From: Ruegeria sp. Ofav3-42
GTDB lineage: Bacteria > Pseudomonadota > Alphaproteobacteria > Rhodobacterales > Rhodobacteraceae
Length of the DNA: 64,000 nt
NCBI RefSeq assembly: GCF_022347725.1
Contig: NZ_JAKRGB010000008.1
Span: 62,001 to 126,000, forward strand
Reading direction: 5' to 3'
Below, in pieces: positions 37,221 to 47,155 of the stretch. Positions within the stretch are counted from its first letter, which is position 1, and each line of letters starts with the position of its first letter. Under the pieces are notes generated by a model, which did not search any database, was not told the origin of the DNA, and saw nothing but the letters and a program-made list of their open reading frames with translations. The translations under genes and the position numbers were made by a program.

Positions 37221-40124
37221 ATGGCATCATATAACGCGCGCAACCGCGATCCATTGCTGGACAGCACGACTCAGGCCGCCATCGAGCGGCGCAGCAAGGA
37301 ACTAATCGGGATCGCATTGATCCTGCTGGGGCTGGCGTCGGCCGCGATGATCTGGTCCTACACGCCGGACGATCCGAACTGGATGGTTTCGACCGACGCG
37401 CCGGTGCAGAATTGGATGGGGCGAATTGGCGCTTCGATCGCTGCACCGCTGTTCATGATTGTTGGATGGGGCAGCTGGAGCATCGCGCTGGTGCTGATCG
37501 GCTGGGGTGTGCGATTTGCCGGACATTTCGGCGAGGAACGCGCGGTGGCCCGCCTGATCTTTGCCCCGATCTGGATTGCGGTCGTCTCAGTTTACGCAGC
37601 AACTTTGGTGCCGGGTGAGGCATGGCGTGCAACCCATAGTTTTGGTCTGGGTGGTCTGTTTGGTGACACCGTGATGGGTGCTTTGCTGACACTGCTGCCA
37701 ATTTCGTCGCATTTCATGGTCAAGCTAATGTCACTGGCGATGGCGGCCGGGATGCTGGCGCTGGGCGTCTTTGTGTTGGGCTTCACCAAAACGGATGTCC
37801 GCAAAGGGCTGCGGGCCTTCCTGCTGGGTCTCGTGATGTCTTACGACATGCTGATGAATCTGCTGGGCCGCAGTGCCTCAGCGACGGCGCAAGCCGCCCG
37901 GGACCGTCGTGCTCAGTGGGAGGAACGCAAAGCTGCCCGCGCCGAAGCCGCTGACGCCATGTTTGACGACGAATTGGCACATGCTGATCCGGTGTTTGAA
38001 GAACCGGAGTTTGACGAACCCGAACCCGCCAAGACCGGTCTGCTGGCGCGAATGCCCAGCCTGATCCGCCGACCCGAACCGATGCCCGAACCTGAACTGG
38101 TCGATCCCGAACCTGTTGCCGGATTTGATGAAATGCCGGGAGAGGATCGCATTCGCTCCAAGATTTCCGCCGCCGTGCGAAATCGCAAGGTGGCTATTGG
38201 CGAGATGGCACCGGAAACTGACCCAAACCTGCCGCTGACCAAAGGCCGTGGCCGTGGCCCCGACCCGCTGATCCTGAACCCCAGAGGTGGGGAAGAGCTG
38301 CCGCCCGAGCCGCCGATGACGTCTGCCGGTCTGCCGCCTGAACCGATGCTGACGGCAGAGCCCGCGCCCGAGTGGCAACAAGAGCCGCTGCATCAGGACT
38401 TTGCGCCTGAGCCGGATTTCGAAGATGAGGCCGTGTTCGAGGATGCACCCCAGCCCGAACCCGCGCCTCAGTCGCGCCCCGCGATGAAAATTCCGGTGGC
38501 CGAGCCGCGCAAACCGGTGGTGGCGCAACCCGTGCGCCGGACCCCGCCGCCCTCGCGCCGCGCTCAGGCCGAGGCGCAGCCTGCGCTGTCTTTCGAGGAA
38601 CGGCACTCCGATTTCGAATTGCCGCCACTGAACCTGTTGTCAAACCCTGCCAGCATTCAACGCCACCACCTCAGTGACGAGGCGCTGGAGGAAAACGCGC
38701 GGATGCTGGAAAACGTGCTGGATGATTACGGTGTAAAAGGTGAGATCGTCAGCGTCCGCCCCGGCCCGGTTGTCACCATGTATGAACTGGAACCGGCGCC
38801 GGGTTTGAAGGCCAGCCGCGTGATCGGTCTGGCGGACGATATCGCGCGGTCCATGTCGGCGCTGTCGGCGCGGGTTTCGACCCTGCCCGGAAGGTCCGTG
38901 ATTGGTATCGAATTGCCGAATGAAAACCGCGAGATGGTGGTTCTGCGCGAAATCCTCGCCAGCCGCGACTTCGGCGATGGCAACCATGCGCTGCCGCTGG
39001 CCTTGGGCAAGGATATTGGCGGTGAGTCCGTCGTGGCAAACTTGGCCAAGATGCCTCACCTGCTGATCGCGGGTACGACCGGGTCCGGTAAATCGGTGGC
39101 GATCAACACAATGATCCTGTCGCTGTTGTACAAGCTGACGCCGGATGAATGCCGCCTGATCATGATCGATCCCAAAATGCTGGAACTGTCTGTTTATGAC
39201 GGCATCCCGCACTTGCTGTCGCCCGTTGTGACTGACCCGAAAAAGGCGGTCGTGGCCCTGAAATGGGTCGTGGGTGAGATGGAAGACCGCTATCGCAAAA
39301 TGTCCAAGATGGGCGTCCGTAACATCGCGGGCTACAATGGCCGGGTAAAGGACGCGCTGGCCAAAGGCGAGATGTTCAGCCGCACAGTCCAGACTGGATT
39401 CGATGACGAAACCGGCGAGCCGACGTTCGAGACCGAGGAATTCGCGCCTGAAGCGATGCCCTATATCGTCGTCATCGTTGACGAGATGGCCGACCTGATG
39501 ATGGTTGCAGGTAAAGAAATTGAGGCCTGCATCCAGCGTCTGGCGCAAATGGCACGTGCCTCGGGCATCCACCTGATCATGGCCACGCAGCGCCCCTCCG
39601 TCGACGTGATTACGGGTACGATCAAGGCGAACTTCCCGACGCGGATTTCGTTCCAGGTGACGTCGAAAGTCGACAGCCGCACTATCCTTGGCGAAATGGG
39701 TGCCGAACAGCTGCTGGGGCAGGGCGATATGCTCTACATGGCCGGTGGGGCCAAGATCACTCGCTGCCACGGGCCCTTTGTCTCGGACGAAGAGGTCGAG
39801 GAAATCGTCAATCACCTGAAACAGTTCGGCCCGCCAGACTACATGAGCGGTGTCGTCGATGGCCCCGCCGAGGAGAAGGCCGACAATATCGACGCCGTTC
39901 TGGGCCTGAACACCGGTGGCAACACCAACGGCGAGGACGCGCTGTACGATCAGGCCGTGGCGATTGTGATCAAGGATCGCAAATGCTCGACTTCATACAT
40001 CCAGCGGAAACTTGCCATTGGCTATAACAAAGCTGCGCGACTTGTTGAGCAAATGGAGGACGAAGGTGTTGTTTCGTCGGCCAATCACGTCGGTAAGCGG
40101 GAAATCCTCGTCCCCGAGCAGTAG
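37221..40124 (+). CDS. ftsK: DNA translocase FtsK
   Basis: This 967-residue protein couples chromosome segregation to division. Four or five membrane helices occupy about residues 25-210. A Pro/Glu-rich linker follows (about 230-470). The motor domain has Walker A in [13 protein letters not shown], the [12 protein letters not shown]alker B, and ends in the gamma winged helix ([17 protein letters not shown]) that recognises KOPS sequences. Length is between E. coli FtsK (1329) and SpoIIIE (about 790). The ATG at 37221 has GAGGG upstream. The order aminotransferase-ftsK-lolA recurs in many alphaproteobacteria. Confidence 0.97.
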   Translation: MASYNARNRDPLLDSTTQAAIERRSKELIGIALILLGLASAAMIWSYTPDDPNWMVSTDAPVQNWMGRIGASIAAPLFMIVGWGSWSIALVLIGWGVRFAGHFGEERAVARLIFAPIWIAVVSVYAATLVPGEAWRATHSFGLGGLFGDTVMGALLTLLPISSHFMVKLMSLAMAAGMLALGVFVLGFTKTDVRKGLRAFLLGLVMSYDMLMNLLGRSASATAQAARDRRAQWEERKAARAEAADAMFDDELAHADPVFEEPEFDEPEPAKTGLLARMPSLIRRPEPMPEPELVDPEPVAGFDEMPGEDRIRSKISAAVRNRKVAIGEMAPETDPNLPLTKGRGRGPDPLILNPRGGEELPPEPPMTSAGLPPEPMLTAEPAPEWQQEPLHQDFAPEPDFEDEAVFEDAPQPEPAPQSRPAMKIPVAEPRKPVVAQPVRRTPPPSRRAQAEAQPALSFEERHSDFELPPLNLLSNPASIQRHHLSDEALEENARMLENVLDDYGVKGEIVSVRPGPVVTMYELEPAPGLKASRVIGLADDIARSMSALSARVSTLPGRSVIGIELPNENREMVVLREILASRDFGDGNHALPLALGKDIGGESVVANLAKMPHLLIAGTTGSGKSVAINTMILSLLYKLTPDECRLIMIDPKMLELSVYDGIPHLLSPVVTDPKKAVVALKWVVGEMEDRYRKMSKMGVRNIAGYNGRVKDALAKGEMFSRTVQTGFDDETGEPTFETEEFAPEAMPYIVVIVDEMADLMMVAGKEIEACIQRLAQMARASGIHLIMATQRPSVDVITGTIKANFPTRISFQVTSKVDSRTILGEMGAEQLLGQGDMLYMAGGAKITRCHGPFVSDEEVEEIVNHLKQFGPPDYMSGVVDGPAEEKADNIDAVLGLNTGGNTNGEDALYDQAVAIVIKDRKCSTSYIQRKLAIGYNKAARLVEQMEDEGVVSSANHVGKREILVPEQ

Positions 40125-40164
40125 GATATTTAATAACAAGGGCAAAGCGCTTATCTGATGTCAC

Positions 40165-40761
40165 ATGAAACAGATTGCATTTGCCCTTGTCCTGACACTG
40201 GCCGCACCTGCGGCCTGGGCGGCTGATAAGCTGCCGCTGTCGCAAATCTCCAACTACCTGAACGGCCTCAAAACCGTTGAGACCACGTTCACGCAAGTCA
40301 ACGATGACGGCTCGCTCAGCACCGGAAAGCTGTGGATTGAGCGGCCCGGTAAGATGCGGTTCGAATACGATCCGCCCAACAGCGCAGTTGTTCTGGCGCG
40401 CGCTGGTACAGTGCAGGTTTTCGACCCAAAATCGAACCAACCGCCCGAGCAGTACCCGCTGAAACGGACGCCGTTGTCGCTTGTGCTGGCGCGGAACGTC
40501 AACCTTGGACAAGCCAATATGGTTGTCGGGCACGAATTCGACGGCACCGCCACGGTCGTCACGGCGCAGGACCCGAAAAACCCTGAATCAGGACGGATTG
40601 AGCTGATGTTCACCGGCGATCCGGTTGAGCTGCGCAAATGGGTTATTCACGACAATGCAGGCAGCCAGACAACCGTGCTGCTGGGCCAGTTGAAAACAGG
40701 CGGAAACCTAAACAACAGTTTGTTTTCAAGTTCGAAAAGAAGCGGGTCAAGCAATCGCTGA
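40165..40761 (+). CDS. lolA: Outer-membrane lipoprotein carrier LolA
   Basis: LolA carries lipoproteins across the periplasm to the outer membrane. The 198-residue protein has a signal peptide (cleaved after WAA) and the family start ISNYLNGLKTVETTFTQVNDDGS, then KLWIERPGKMRFEYDPP. Length is normal (about 200). It follows ftsK by 40 bases. The window's several lipoproteins (LptE, DUF3576, OmpA-like, transglycosylase) are its natural cargo if they go to the outer membrane. Confidence 0.93.
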   Translation: MKQIAFALVLTLAAPAAWAADKLPLSQISNYLNGLKTVETTFTQVNDDGSLSTGKLWIERPGKMRFEYDPPNSAVVLARAGTVQVFDPKSNQPPEQYPLKRTPLSLVLARNVNLGQANMVVGHEFDGTATVVTAQDPKNPESGRIELMFTGDPVELRKWVIHDNAGSQTTVLLGQLKTGGNLNNSLFSSSKRSGSSNR

Positions 40762-40774
40762 CCCGCTGGTTTTT
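40741..40774. terminator. Terminator overlapping the lolA stop
   Basis: AGCGGGTCA and TGACCCGCT form the stem, with a GG then TTTTT tract on the plus strand. It overlaps the last codons of lolA and separates it from the convergent transglycosylase gene. Confidence 0.8.
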
Positions 40775-41355
40775 CAGTAACGGCAGCTGGCCAATTGTGC
40801 CTGATACAGTTTGGCGCGCGCATCCACATCGTTGGCGACGTTGAGCAGCCAGGTTTTGCCGTAGTGGCTGCCACGGGCGTAGCCCGTGTGCCCCTCGTGA
40901 TAGGCCAAATACTGGTTGCGCGTATCGCTGAGGTGAATGCCGTTCCGCTTATTGCTTTTGTTCATGTACCAGCCGATAAAATCTGACGCGTCGCGAATGC
41001 GGTCCCGCTTGGCGCGACGTTTGCCCGTTTCTTTTTGGTATTCATCCCAAGTGCCGTCCAGCGCCTGGCTGAAACCATATGCACTGCTTTGCCGCCCCAT
41101 CGGGATCACGCCCAGCACATACTTGTGCGGCGTGCGCGCGTCATGCTTATAGCGGCTTTCCTGATAGATCGTCGCCATCTGGACGTGAATGGGTACACCC
41201 CACTTCCGTTCGGTGCTTTTGAACGCTTTGATATAGTCGGGCCGTTCGCGCGCAATGCTGCACGCGTCATTCAATCTGCTTGGTGGCTGTTTGGACCCGC
41301 CACCACAGGATGCCAGAAGCAGCACCCCGAAGAGTACGAAAAGAATTCTGCTCAT
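40774..41355 (-). CDS. Lytic transglycosylase SLT-domain lipoprotein
   Basis: This 193-residue lipoprotein (lipobox LLASC, cysteine about residue 17) has an SLT-type lytic transglycosylase core. The catalytic glutamate lies in MATIYQESRYKHDA, with SAYGFSQALDGTWDEYQKETG next and NQYLAYHEGHTGYARGS later. It cleaves the MurNAc-GlcNAc bond of peptidoglycan to give 1,6-anhydro ends. A basic RAKRDR insertion sits in the middle. No operon partner is evident. Confidence 0.9.
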   Translation of the reverse strand: MSRILFVLFGVLLLASCGGGSKQPPSRLNDACSIARERPDYIKAFKSTERKWGVPIHVQMATIYQESRYKHDARTPHKYVLGVIPMGRQSSAYGFSQALDGTWDEYQKETGKRRAKRDRIRDASDFIGWYMNKSNKRNGIHLSDTRNQYLAYHEGHTGYARGSHYGKTWLLNVANDVDARAKLYQAQLASCRY

Positions 41356-41415
41356 GTGCCTCGTGCCTTTTTTCTTTATTCTAACGCAGATTGAGCTTTT
41401 AGGAAATCACAATCG

Positions 41416-42297
41416 TTACAGAACAATAGCTAGAATTAGAGGCAATGCCGCCACGGAAAGCACGGTCGAGACCATGACCATACCGGCAACGGCGTCCGCA
41501 TCGGCATCAAATCGCTCGGCCAGCAGGTACGAAGTGACAGCGACCGGCGTACACATCTGCAGAACCAGAACGCCGAATGCGATCATATCCAGATCAAAGC
41601 CTCGCGCGATTACCCATCCCAGCACAAAGCAGACAAGCAATTTCAGAACAGATAACCAGATGGCCTGACCCAGTTTGCGCGTTGTTAGCCGCGCGATTGC
41701 GACTCCAACTGTGATCAGCATCATCGGGATCGCCATTTGGCCAAGCAATTCAAGCGTGTTGGTCAAAAACAGGGGTGTTTCCCAGCCCTGCCACAGAAAC
41801 AGGGCGCCAAGCAGGGTTGCCCAAACCATCGGCTCGCGGGCGACCTTTCCAAAAGCGCCCCGTCCGGCGACCAGGTAGATGCCATAAGTGAAAGAAAACA
41901 GAGCGGTAATAGCCAGAAAAATGACCGCAAAGCCCAAACCGGCCTGGCCAAATGCGAAAATACACAAAGGCAAGCCCAGATTGCCGGTATTCCCAAAGAT
42001 CAGCGGCGCGAGGTATGTTCTGCGGTCCAAGCCACTGAACCGAACGAAAACACCGAAGGCCACCGCAAGACCGACATGCCCCGCGATTGCGGCCAGTGTG
42101 AAACGGGTCAGTTCGCCTGCCGGAATCTCGGTCTGCATGAGCGCGACAAATATCAGACTAGGTACGGCAAGGGTCACGGCAAGGCGTGTTACGAACTCCA
42201 GCCGGTACTCAAATCCAAGCTTGACCCAGGTGAACCCTATGCCCGCCAAAAGAAAGACCGGTGCCACGATTTCGAACACTGTCAGTAAGAGGTTCAC
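41416..42297 (-). CDS. AEC-family (auxin efflux carrier-like) transporter
   Basis: This 293-residue membrane protein has about ten hydrophobic helices, arranged as two five-helix halves. It belongs to the AEC family, which includes malonate and other dicarboxylate carriers in bacteria. The substrate is unknown. The start is GTG 42297, with AGGA upstream. It stands alone, divergent from hspQ, with no regulator next to it. Confidence 0.88.
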   Translation of the reverse strand: MNLLLTVFEIVAPVFLLAGIGFTWVKLGFEYRLEFVTRLAVTLAVPSLIFVALMQTEIPAGELTRFTLAAIAGHVGLAVAFGVFVRFSGLDRRTYLAPLIFGNTGNLGLPLCIFAFGQAGLGFAVIFLAITALFSFTYGIYLVAGRGAFGKVAREPMVWATLLGALFLWQGWETPLFLTNTLELLGQMAIPMMLITVGVAIARLTTRKLGQAIWLSVLKLLVCFVLGWVIARGFDLDMIAFGVLVLQMCTPVAVTSYLLAERFDADADAVAGMVMVSTVLSVAALPLILAIVL

Positions 42298-42376
42298 AGA
42301 CTGTTTCCTTTAATTTCGGATCAATGATTGGCATTCCGGGCCGGAAAGAGGTAGTAAGATCTCTGGGGGCTGAGAA

Positions 42377-42703
42377 ATGTTGAAGACACATGCCAAGTAC
42401 CGCCTGGGTCAGGTGGTCCGCCATAAGAAACATCCCTTCCGAGGGGTGATTTTTGACGTGGACCCTGAATTTTCCAACACTGAAGAGTGGTATCAGGCCA
42501 TTCCCGAGGACAGTCGCCCCATTAAGGATCAGCCGTTTTATCATCTGCTCGCAGAGAACGACCAATCCTTCTATGTGGCTTATGTTTCAGAACAAAATCT
42601 GGTTGCAGACCAATCCGGGGAACCGGTTGAGCACCCTGATATTCCTGACATGTTCGGTCCTTTCGAGAATGGCGCGTACCCGCTGCACTTTAATTTGAAC
42701 TGA
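42377..42703 (+). CDS. hspQ: Heat shock protein HspQ
   Basis: This 108-residue hemimethylated-DNA-binding-fold protein (YccV/HspQ) acts in E. coli as a Lon specificity enhancer and heat-shock protein. The sequence matches closely: KYRLGQVVRHKKHPFRGVIFDVDPEF, PEDSRPIKDQPFYHLLAEN, and VSEQNLVADQSGEPVEHP. The old DNA-binding claim comes from the SeqA region in E. coli and is not expected here. It is divergent from the AEC gene and convergent with the gamma-glutamyltransferase gene. Confidence 0.95.
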   Translation: MLKTHAKYRLGQVVRHKKHPFRGVIFDVDPEFSNTEEWYQAIPEDSRPIKDQPFYHLLAENDQSFYVAYVSEQNLVADQSGEPVEHPDIPDMFGPFENGAYPLHFNLN

Positions 42704-42727
42704 TTTTTTGACGCGCCGCTTTGGCCG

Positions 42728-44305
42728 TCAGTACCCAAGCGCACAACCATCTTTTCGGGGGTCACTTGCCCCCTCCAGAACGCCGTCTCCATGGATTCGG
42801 ATTGCCTGGGCACCACCTAACGGTGTTTCCGGGACTTGAACGTTGTGCCCCAAATCAGACAATTGTTGCGATGTGCTGGGCGCAATTCCGCGTTCCAGCT
42901 TTAGGACACCCCCATCAGCGAAGGCCCGAGGTGCGTCTATGCTGGCCTGCAATCCCAGTCCGTGATCCGTGAGGTTGGACAGCAGGCGCGCGTGTCCTGT
43001 TGGTTGAAACGCGCCGCCCATCACGCCGAATGGCATCAGCACACGACCATCTTGCTTGAGCAGTCCGGGAATGATCGTGTGCATCGGGCGCTTGCCCGGT
43101 CCAAACTCGTTTGGGTGGCCGGGCTGCAGGTTGAAGCCCGAGCCCCGGTTCTGAAGCAGAATTCCGTATTTTTCCGACGCAATTCCGGACCCAAAGCTGT
43201 GAAAGATTGAATAGATTAGCGAAACTGCCATCCGGTCCCGGTCGACGACCGTGATATAGACCGTATCCTTGTGAACAGACTCGGTTAATGGGGCCGCTGC
43301 GGGCATGGCGCGTTTGGGGTCAATCAAGGCCGCGAGCCTATCCGCCACCGTCTGATCGAGGAACTTTTCAGCGTGCGTGGTGTGATCCGGGTCTGCAATG
43401 AACCGGTTGCGCGCGTCATAGGCAAGCTTTGACGCTTCGGCTTCGAGGTGAATGAGTTCGGCGCCAAACGGATCAAGGCGTGTAAGATCGAAGTTTTTTA
43501 ATATGTTGAGAAGCAGGATCGCCGTAGCGCCCTGGCCATTTGGTGGATGCTCGACAAGGTCGACCCCATTGTAGGCGCCTCTAATGGGTAGGGTTTCGGT
43601 GCACTTGGCTGCCAGAAAATCTTCTGCCGTATGTACGCCGCCATTCGCGACCAGCGCGTCGATCATGTCCTGAGCGATTTCGCCGGAGTAAAACGCGTCT
43701 CGCCCATTGCGCGCGATCTGCCGCAAGACTTCGGCCTGACCGGGCGCGCGAAATGTCTGCCCAACGTCCGGAGCTTTGCCTCCGAACAAGTAGTGCGCGC
43801 GCGCCGCACCCTGCAACGTTTCCGCGCCGATTTTCCAATCGAACGCGACCCGGGTTGCGACTGGAACCCCCGCTTCGGCATAGTGAATAGCAGGCTGCAA
43901 AATAGCCTCCAGGCCCAGTTTGCCTTCCGTTTCAGCCAAATGGCAAAACGCATCAATGGCGCCAGGGATGGTTACGGCGTCCGGAGTGTTCAGGGGTACA
44001 GCGTTCAGCCCCTTTGCCCGCAGTTCTTCCGGATCTGCGGCCGCCGGAGCGCGGCCAGACCCATTCAGGGCGCGGATTTGGTCTTCACCGGCGCGGTTGA
44101 ACAGAACAAAGCAGTCACCGCCGATCCCGGTCATCTGGGGTTCGCAGATACCCAGCAGAACAGCGCCGGCAATCGCTGCGTCCATCGCATTTCCGCCTTG
44201 AGTAAGGACGTTCAACGCAACCTGCGCAGCAAGAGGATGCGATGTGGCGCACATTCCCTCGGTTGCCAAGACTTCGGACCGACCCGGAGTGTGAAAATCC
44301 CGCAT
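42728..44305 (-). CDS. Gamma-glutamyltransferase family protein
   Basis: This 525-residue Ntn-hydrolase is made as one chain that cuts itself at a threonine. The likely cut is before Thr in SVHKDTVYITVVDRDR near residue 350, giving large and small subunits. GGNAMDAAIAGAVLLG near the N-terminus and FGVMGGAFQPTGH in the small subunit are typical. It lacks a signal peptide, so it would be cytosolic, like GgtA-type or cephalosporin acylase-like members. Glutathione breakdown is one possible role, but the substrate is not shown by the sequence. Confidence 0.87.
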   Translation of the reverse strand: MRDFHTPGRSEVLATEGMCATSHPLAAQVALNVLTQGGNAMDAAIAGAVLLGICEPQMTGIGGDCFVLFNRAGEDQIRALNGSGRAPAAADPEELRAKGLNAVPLNTPDAVTIPGAIDAFCHLAETEGKLGLEAILQPAIHYAEAGVPVATRVAFDWKIGAETLQGAARAHYLFGGKAPDVGQTFRAPGQAEVLRQIARNGRDAFYSGEIAQDMIDALVANGGVHTAEDFLAAKCTETLPIRGAYNGVDLVEHPPNGQGATAILLLNILKNFDLTRLDPFGAELIHLEAEASKLAYDARNRFIADPDHTTHAEKFLDQTVADRLAALIDPKRAMPAAAPLTESVHKDTVYITVVDRDRMAVSLIYSIFHSFGSGIASEKYGILLQNRGSGFNLQPGHPNEFGPGKRPMHTIIPGLLKQDGRVLMPFGVMGGAFQPTGHARLLSNLTDHGLGLQASIDAPRAFADGGVLKLERGIAPSTSQQLSDLGHNVQVPETPLGGAQAIRIHGDGVLEGASDPRKDGCALGY

Positions 44306-44381
44306 AGCTTTGCCTTCCCCTTTTGAACGCGCCGAAGGTATCGCGCGGTCAAGTATTGTCCAGTCACATCAAGGAGAAGTT

Positions 44382-44428
44382 CCTCGGCGCCGTTCACTGG
44401 GTGGGGGCTGTGACACGTGGCGCCGAGG
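44382..44428. repeat. Long inverted repeat between rsbW-like gene and gamma-glutamyltransferase gene
   Basis: CCTCGGCGCC (44382-44391) and GGCGCCGAGG (44419-44428) are perfect 10-base arms around 27 bases, with TCAC/GTGA able to extend the stem inside. The 210-base gap holds no convincing gene. No T run follows on either strand, so it is not a standard terminator. Confidence 0.5.
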
Positions 44429-44515
44429 GAAGCTATCTGAGCTACGGTTATCTTTTTGCCCGTTGTTTGCGGCGCAGCAATGGTGCGTTCTGGGCCTTAA
44501 TGTGACCATTTTGGG

Positions 44516-44965
44516 TCATATCGTGTGCCTTGGGAAGTCGAACCGCAGCGACAACCTGTTACAGCCGTCGCTGCGCTCGTAACGTATGTCACTCGTTAAT
44601 TCATGAATCAGGAACCAGCCAAACCCGCCTTCGGGCAACTCGTCTATCGACGATCCCAGAGGGGCCGGAACGCCTTCTGGCACGCGAAACCCCGGCAGCG
44701 GATTGCCTGTGTCGGAGATCAGGATGTCCAGCCAGTTTTGGTGTAGCCGGCAATGCACTTGGACCTTGGCGGGGGTGATGCCCGCATAGGCATGTTCCAC
44801 CACATTGTTGATGGCCTCGGCCAAGGCGATTTTCACGTCGGCTGCCTTGTGCGGCGGCAAACCTTGCGCCTCCAGACCTATGCTGAGCTGGGCGATGCCC
44901 GCACTGGCCTCTGCCTCGGTTGCGGCAAAGCTAAGATCCAGGCTGTTCCGATTACACATGGGCAT
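44516..44965 (-). CDS. RsbW-like serine kinase/anti-sigma factor
   Basis: This 149-residue protein has the GHKL ATP-binding fold of RsbW/SpoIIAB. The N-box is ALAEAINNVVEHAY, and the G1 region is ISDTGNPL followed by GGFGWFLIHELTSDIRYER. In partner switching it binds a target (often a sigma factor) and phosphorylates the STAS protein encoded just upstream. The gap is 22 bases, so the pair is co-transcribed. No sigma factor or RsbU-type phosphatase gene is nearby, so the target is encoded elsewhere. Confidence 0.87.
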   Translation of the reverse strand: MPMCNRNSLDLSFAATEAEASAGIAQLSIGLEAQGLPPHKAADVKIALAEAINNVVEHAYAGITPAKVQVHCRLHQNWLDILISDTGNPLPGFRVPEGVPAPLGSSIDELPEGGFGWFLIHELTSDIRYERSDGCNRLSLRFDFPRHTI

Positions 44966-44987
44966 CGCGCCTATTCAGTTAGTGAAT

Positions 44988-45326
44988 TCACTTGGCCGAC
45001 GGGGCCAAAGCGTCGTCCAAAGTCGGATAGAGTTTGAAAACCGTATCCATGCGGGTCAGCCGAAAGACCTTTTCGACAAAGGGGTGCAGCCCTGCCAGGT
45101 CAAGCCTTCGGTCACTGCCAAGCTGTTTCATCGAGGCAACGATGGCCCCCAAACCACTTGAGTCGATGAATTCGACACCCGAAAGGTCCAGCACCACGCG
45201 TTCCGCACCGCCTTCAGCTTCGTTGCGCATGTCTTCCTTGAACTGAATGGCCATTGCGGCATCGATCCGGTCGGAATGCACTTTGATGATTTGGGTTGCG
45301 TCTTTTGTTGTACTGGTAAGGGCCAT
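44988..45326 (-). CDS. RsbV-like anti-sigma factor antagonist (STAS domain)
   Basis: This 112-residue STAS-domain protein has the phosphorylation loop as VVLDLSGVEFIDSSGLGAIV, where the second serine of DSSG is the expected kinase target. Unphosphorylated, it would bind the RsbW-like partner and free the partner's target. It is the first gene of the two-gene unit, and is divergent from the thiolase gene across about 100 bases. Confidence 0.9.
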   Translation of the reverse strand: MALTSTTKDATQIIKVHSDRIDAAMAIQFKEDMRNEAEGGAERVVLDLSGVEFIDSSGLGAIVASMKQLGSDRRLDLAGLHPFVEKVFRLTRMDTVFKLYPTLDDALAPSAK

Positions 45327-45428
45327 GCGTGACGGTTCTCTAAACTGAAAATAACTCGTAGAAATACGCTAGACGGCAATTCTTACCATTCGGTATCCAT
45401 CTCTTGGGAAAAGAAGAGGAGCATCCAG

Positions 45429-46601
45429 ATGAAACAAGTCGTTATCGCCGGTGCGGCGCGTACTCCGATGGGAGGATTTCAGGGGATGTTTGACACGGTG
45501 ACGGCTGCCGATCTGGGCGGAGTTGCGATCAAAGCAGCGTTAGAGGGTTCAGGTGCAGCAACTGTCGACGAAGTCTTGATGGGTTGTGTCCTGCCTGCGG
45601 GGCAGGGACAGGCACCCGCACGCCAGGCCGGTTTTGCGGCTGGGCTGGGCGAAGAGGTGCCTGCCACAACGCTCAACAAGATGTGCGGTTCGGGCATGAA
45701 GGCGGCTATGATGGCCTATGATCAAATCGCTCTGGGTCATGCGGACACTATGATCGCGGGCGGGATGGAGAGCATGACGAACGCGCCCTACCTGCTGCCC
45801 AAAATGCGCGACGGTGCGCGGCTGGGACATGCGCAAGCAATGGATCACATGTTTCTGGACGGTCTCGAAGATGCCTATGACAAAGGCCGCCTGATGGGCA
45901 CATTCGCCGAGGATTGCGCCGAAGCCTTCCAGTTCACGCGTGACGCCCAGGATGAATACGCGCTCCGCTCGTTGTCGAACGCGCTGGCTGCGCAAGAAAA
46001 CGGTGCTTTCGCGGATGAGATTACACCAGTCGCGGTTCGAACCCGTAAAGGCGAGGTCACGCAGACCGCAGACGAACAACCGCTTTCGGCACGGCCTGAG
46101 AAAATCCCGACCCTGAAACCGGCGTTTCGAAAGGATGGTACGGTAACGGCGGCGAATTCGTCCTCGATCTCGGACGGGGCCGCCGCTTTGGTTCTGGCGT
46201 CCGAGGATGCTGCCGAAGCGCAGGGCCTGACTGTTCGCGCACGAATTGTCGGTCACGCCAGCCACGCGCAGGCTCCGGGCCTGTTCACGACAGCACCTGT
46301 TCCGGCCGCGCAAAAACTGCTGGCCAATATCGGATGGTCGAAAGATGACGTCGATCTGTGGGAGGTTAACGAAGCTTTCGCAGTAGTGCCTATGGCCTTC
46401 ATGCATGAGATGGGTTTATCCCGTGACATCGTCAACGTGAACGGCGGGGCCTGCGCGCTGGGGCACCCAATCGGCGCATCGGGCGCGCGTATCATGGTGA
46501 CTCTGCTGAACGCATTGGAAAAGCGAAACCTGAAACGCGGCGTGGCTGCAATCTGCATCGGTGGCGGTGAAGGTACGGCCATAGCCATCGAACGCGTTTG
46601 A
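45429..46601 (+). CDS. Acetyl-CoA acetyltransferase (thiolase)
   Basis: This 390-residue degradative or biosynthetic thiolase joins or cleaves acetyl units of beta-ketoacyl-CoA. The acylated cysteine is Cys86 in LNKMCGSGM, the histidine is in GGACALGHPIGASGAR, and the second cysteine lies in AICIGGGEG. It could serve polyhydroxybutyrate synthesis (PhaA) or fatty-acid or ketone use, but phaB and phaC are not nearby. The ATG follows GAAAAGAAGAGGAGC. It stands alone, with a GAF gene downstream. Confidence 0.93.
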   Translation: MKQVVIAGAARTPMGGFQGMFDTVTAADLGGVAIKAALEGSGAATVDEVLMGCVLPAGQGQAPARQAGFAAGLGEEVPATTLNKMCGSGMKAAMMAYDQIALGHADTMIAGGMESMTNAPYLLPKMRDGARLGHAQAMDHMFLDGLEDAYDKGRLMGTFAEDCAEAFQFTRDAQDEYALRSLSNALAAQENGAFADEITPVAVRTRKGEVTQTADEQPLSARPEKIPTLKPAFRKDGTVTAANSSSISDGAAALVLASEDAAEAQGLTVRARIVGHASHAQAPGLFTTAPVPAAQKLLANIGWSKDDVDLWEVNEAFAVVPMAFMHEMGLSRDIVNVNGGACALGHPIGASGARIMVTLLNALEKRNLKRGVAAICIGGGEGTAIAIERV

Positions 46602-46654
46602 CGCATCACCTTTTTCCAAATACTCCGGCGCAGACTTCTGCCAAGGGTGCGACC

Positions 46655-47107
46655 ATGACCGCCGATTACGAAACACTTGCCAAAACCATTGCGGCCCTGA
46701 CCGAGGGAGAATCCGATGACGTGGCCTTGATGGCCACAATCGCCTGCGAGGTGCATCATGCCGACGATCGGTTCGACTGGACGGGTTTCTACCGGGTCAC
46801 GGAACCCGGCGTGTTGAAAATCGGCCCCTATCAGGGTGGGCACGGTTGCCTGGTGATCCCGTTCGAACGGGGTGTATGCGGTGCGGCCGCGCGTATGGGT
46901 GATGTGCAGCTTGTGCCGGATGTAGATGCGTTCCCAGGTCATATTGCCTGTGCATCTTCTACGCGGTCCGAATTGGTTTTGCCTGTACGCAACGCTGCAG
47001 GCGAGGTGATTGCGGTATTCGATATCGACAGCGACCAGCCCGATGCCTTCACCGAAGCGGATGCGGGCCAGCTAAGTGAAATTCTGACCAGCGTTTTCGC
47101 AAAATAG
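46655..47107 (+). CDS. msrC: Free methionine-(R)-sulfoxide reductase (GAF domain)
   Basis: This 150-residue GAF-domain enzyme reduces free Met-R-sulfoxide, in the fRMsr/YebR family. The family signature is present as DWTGFYRV, GPYQGG, RGVCGAAA (resolving-type cysteine) and VDAFPGHIACASSTRSELVLPV (catalytic cysteine). A third cysteine (GGHGCLVIP) completes the usual set. The start ATG 46655 fits the family. A strong terminator follows just after the stop. Confidence 0.92.
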   Translation: MTADYETLAKTIAALTEGESDDVALMATIACEVHHADDRFDWTGFYRVTEPGVLKIGPYQGGHGCLVIPFERGVCGAAARMGDVQLVPDVDAFPGHIACASSTRSELVLPVRNAAGEVIAVFDIDSDQPDAFTEADAGQLSEILTSVFAK

Positions 47108-47109
47108 AA

Positions 47110-47141
47110 ATGGCCGGGGCGTGCGCCGGCCATACTTTTTT
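47110..47141 (+). terminator. Rho-independent terminator after msrC
   Basis: ATGGCCGG and CCGGCCAT form a perfect stem over GGCGTGCG, followed by ACTTTTTT. Confidence 0.9.
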
Positions 47142-47155
47142 GATACGCTAAACTG

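Noticed and set aside
42704..42727. Imperfect hairpin next to a run of T residues between hspQ and the gamma-glutamyltransferase gene
   Set aside because: The T run precedes the hairpin on the plus strand and reads as A on the minus strand, so it does not have terminator geometry in either direction.
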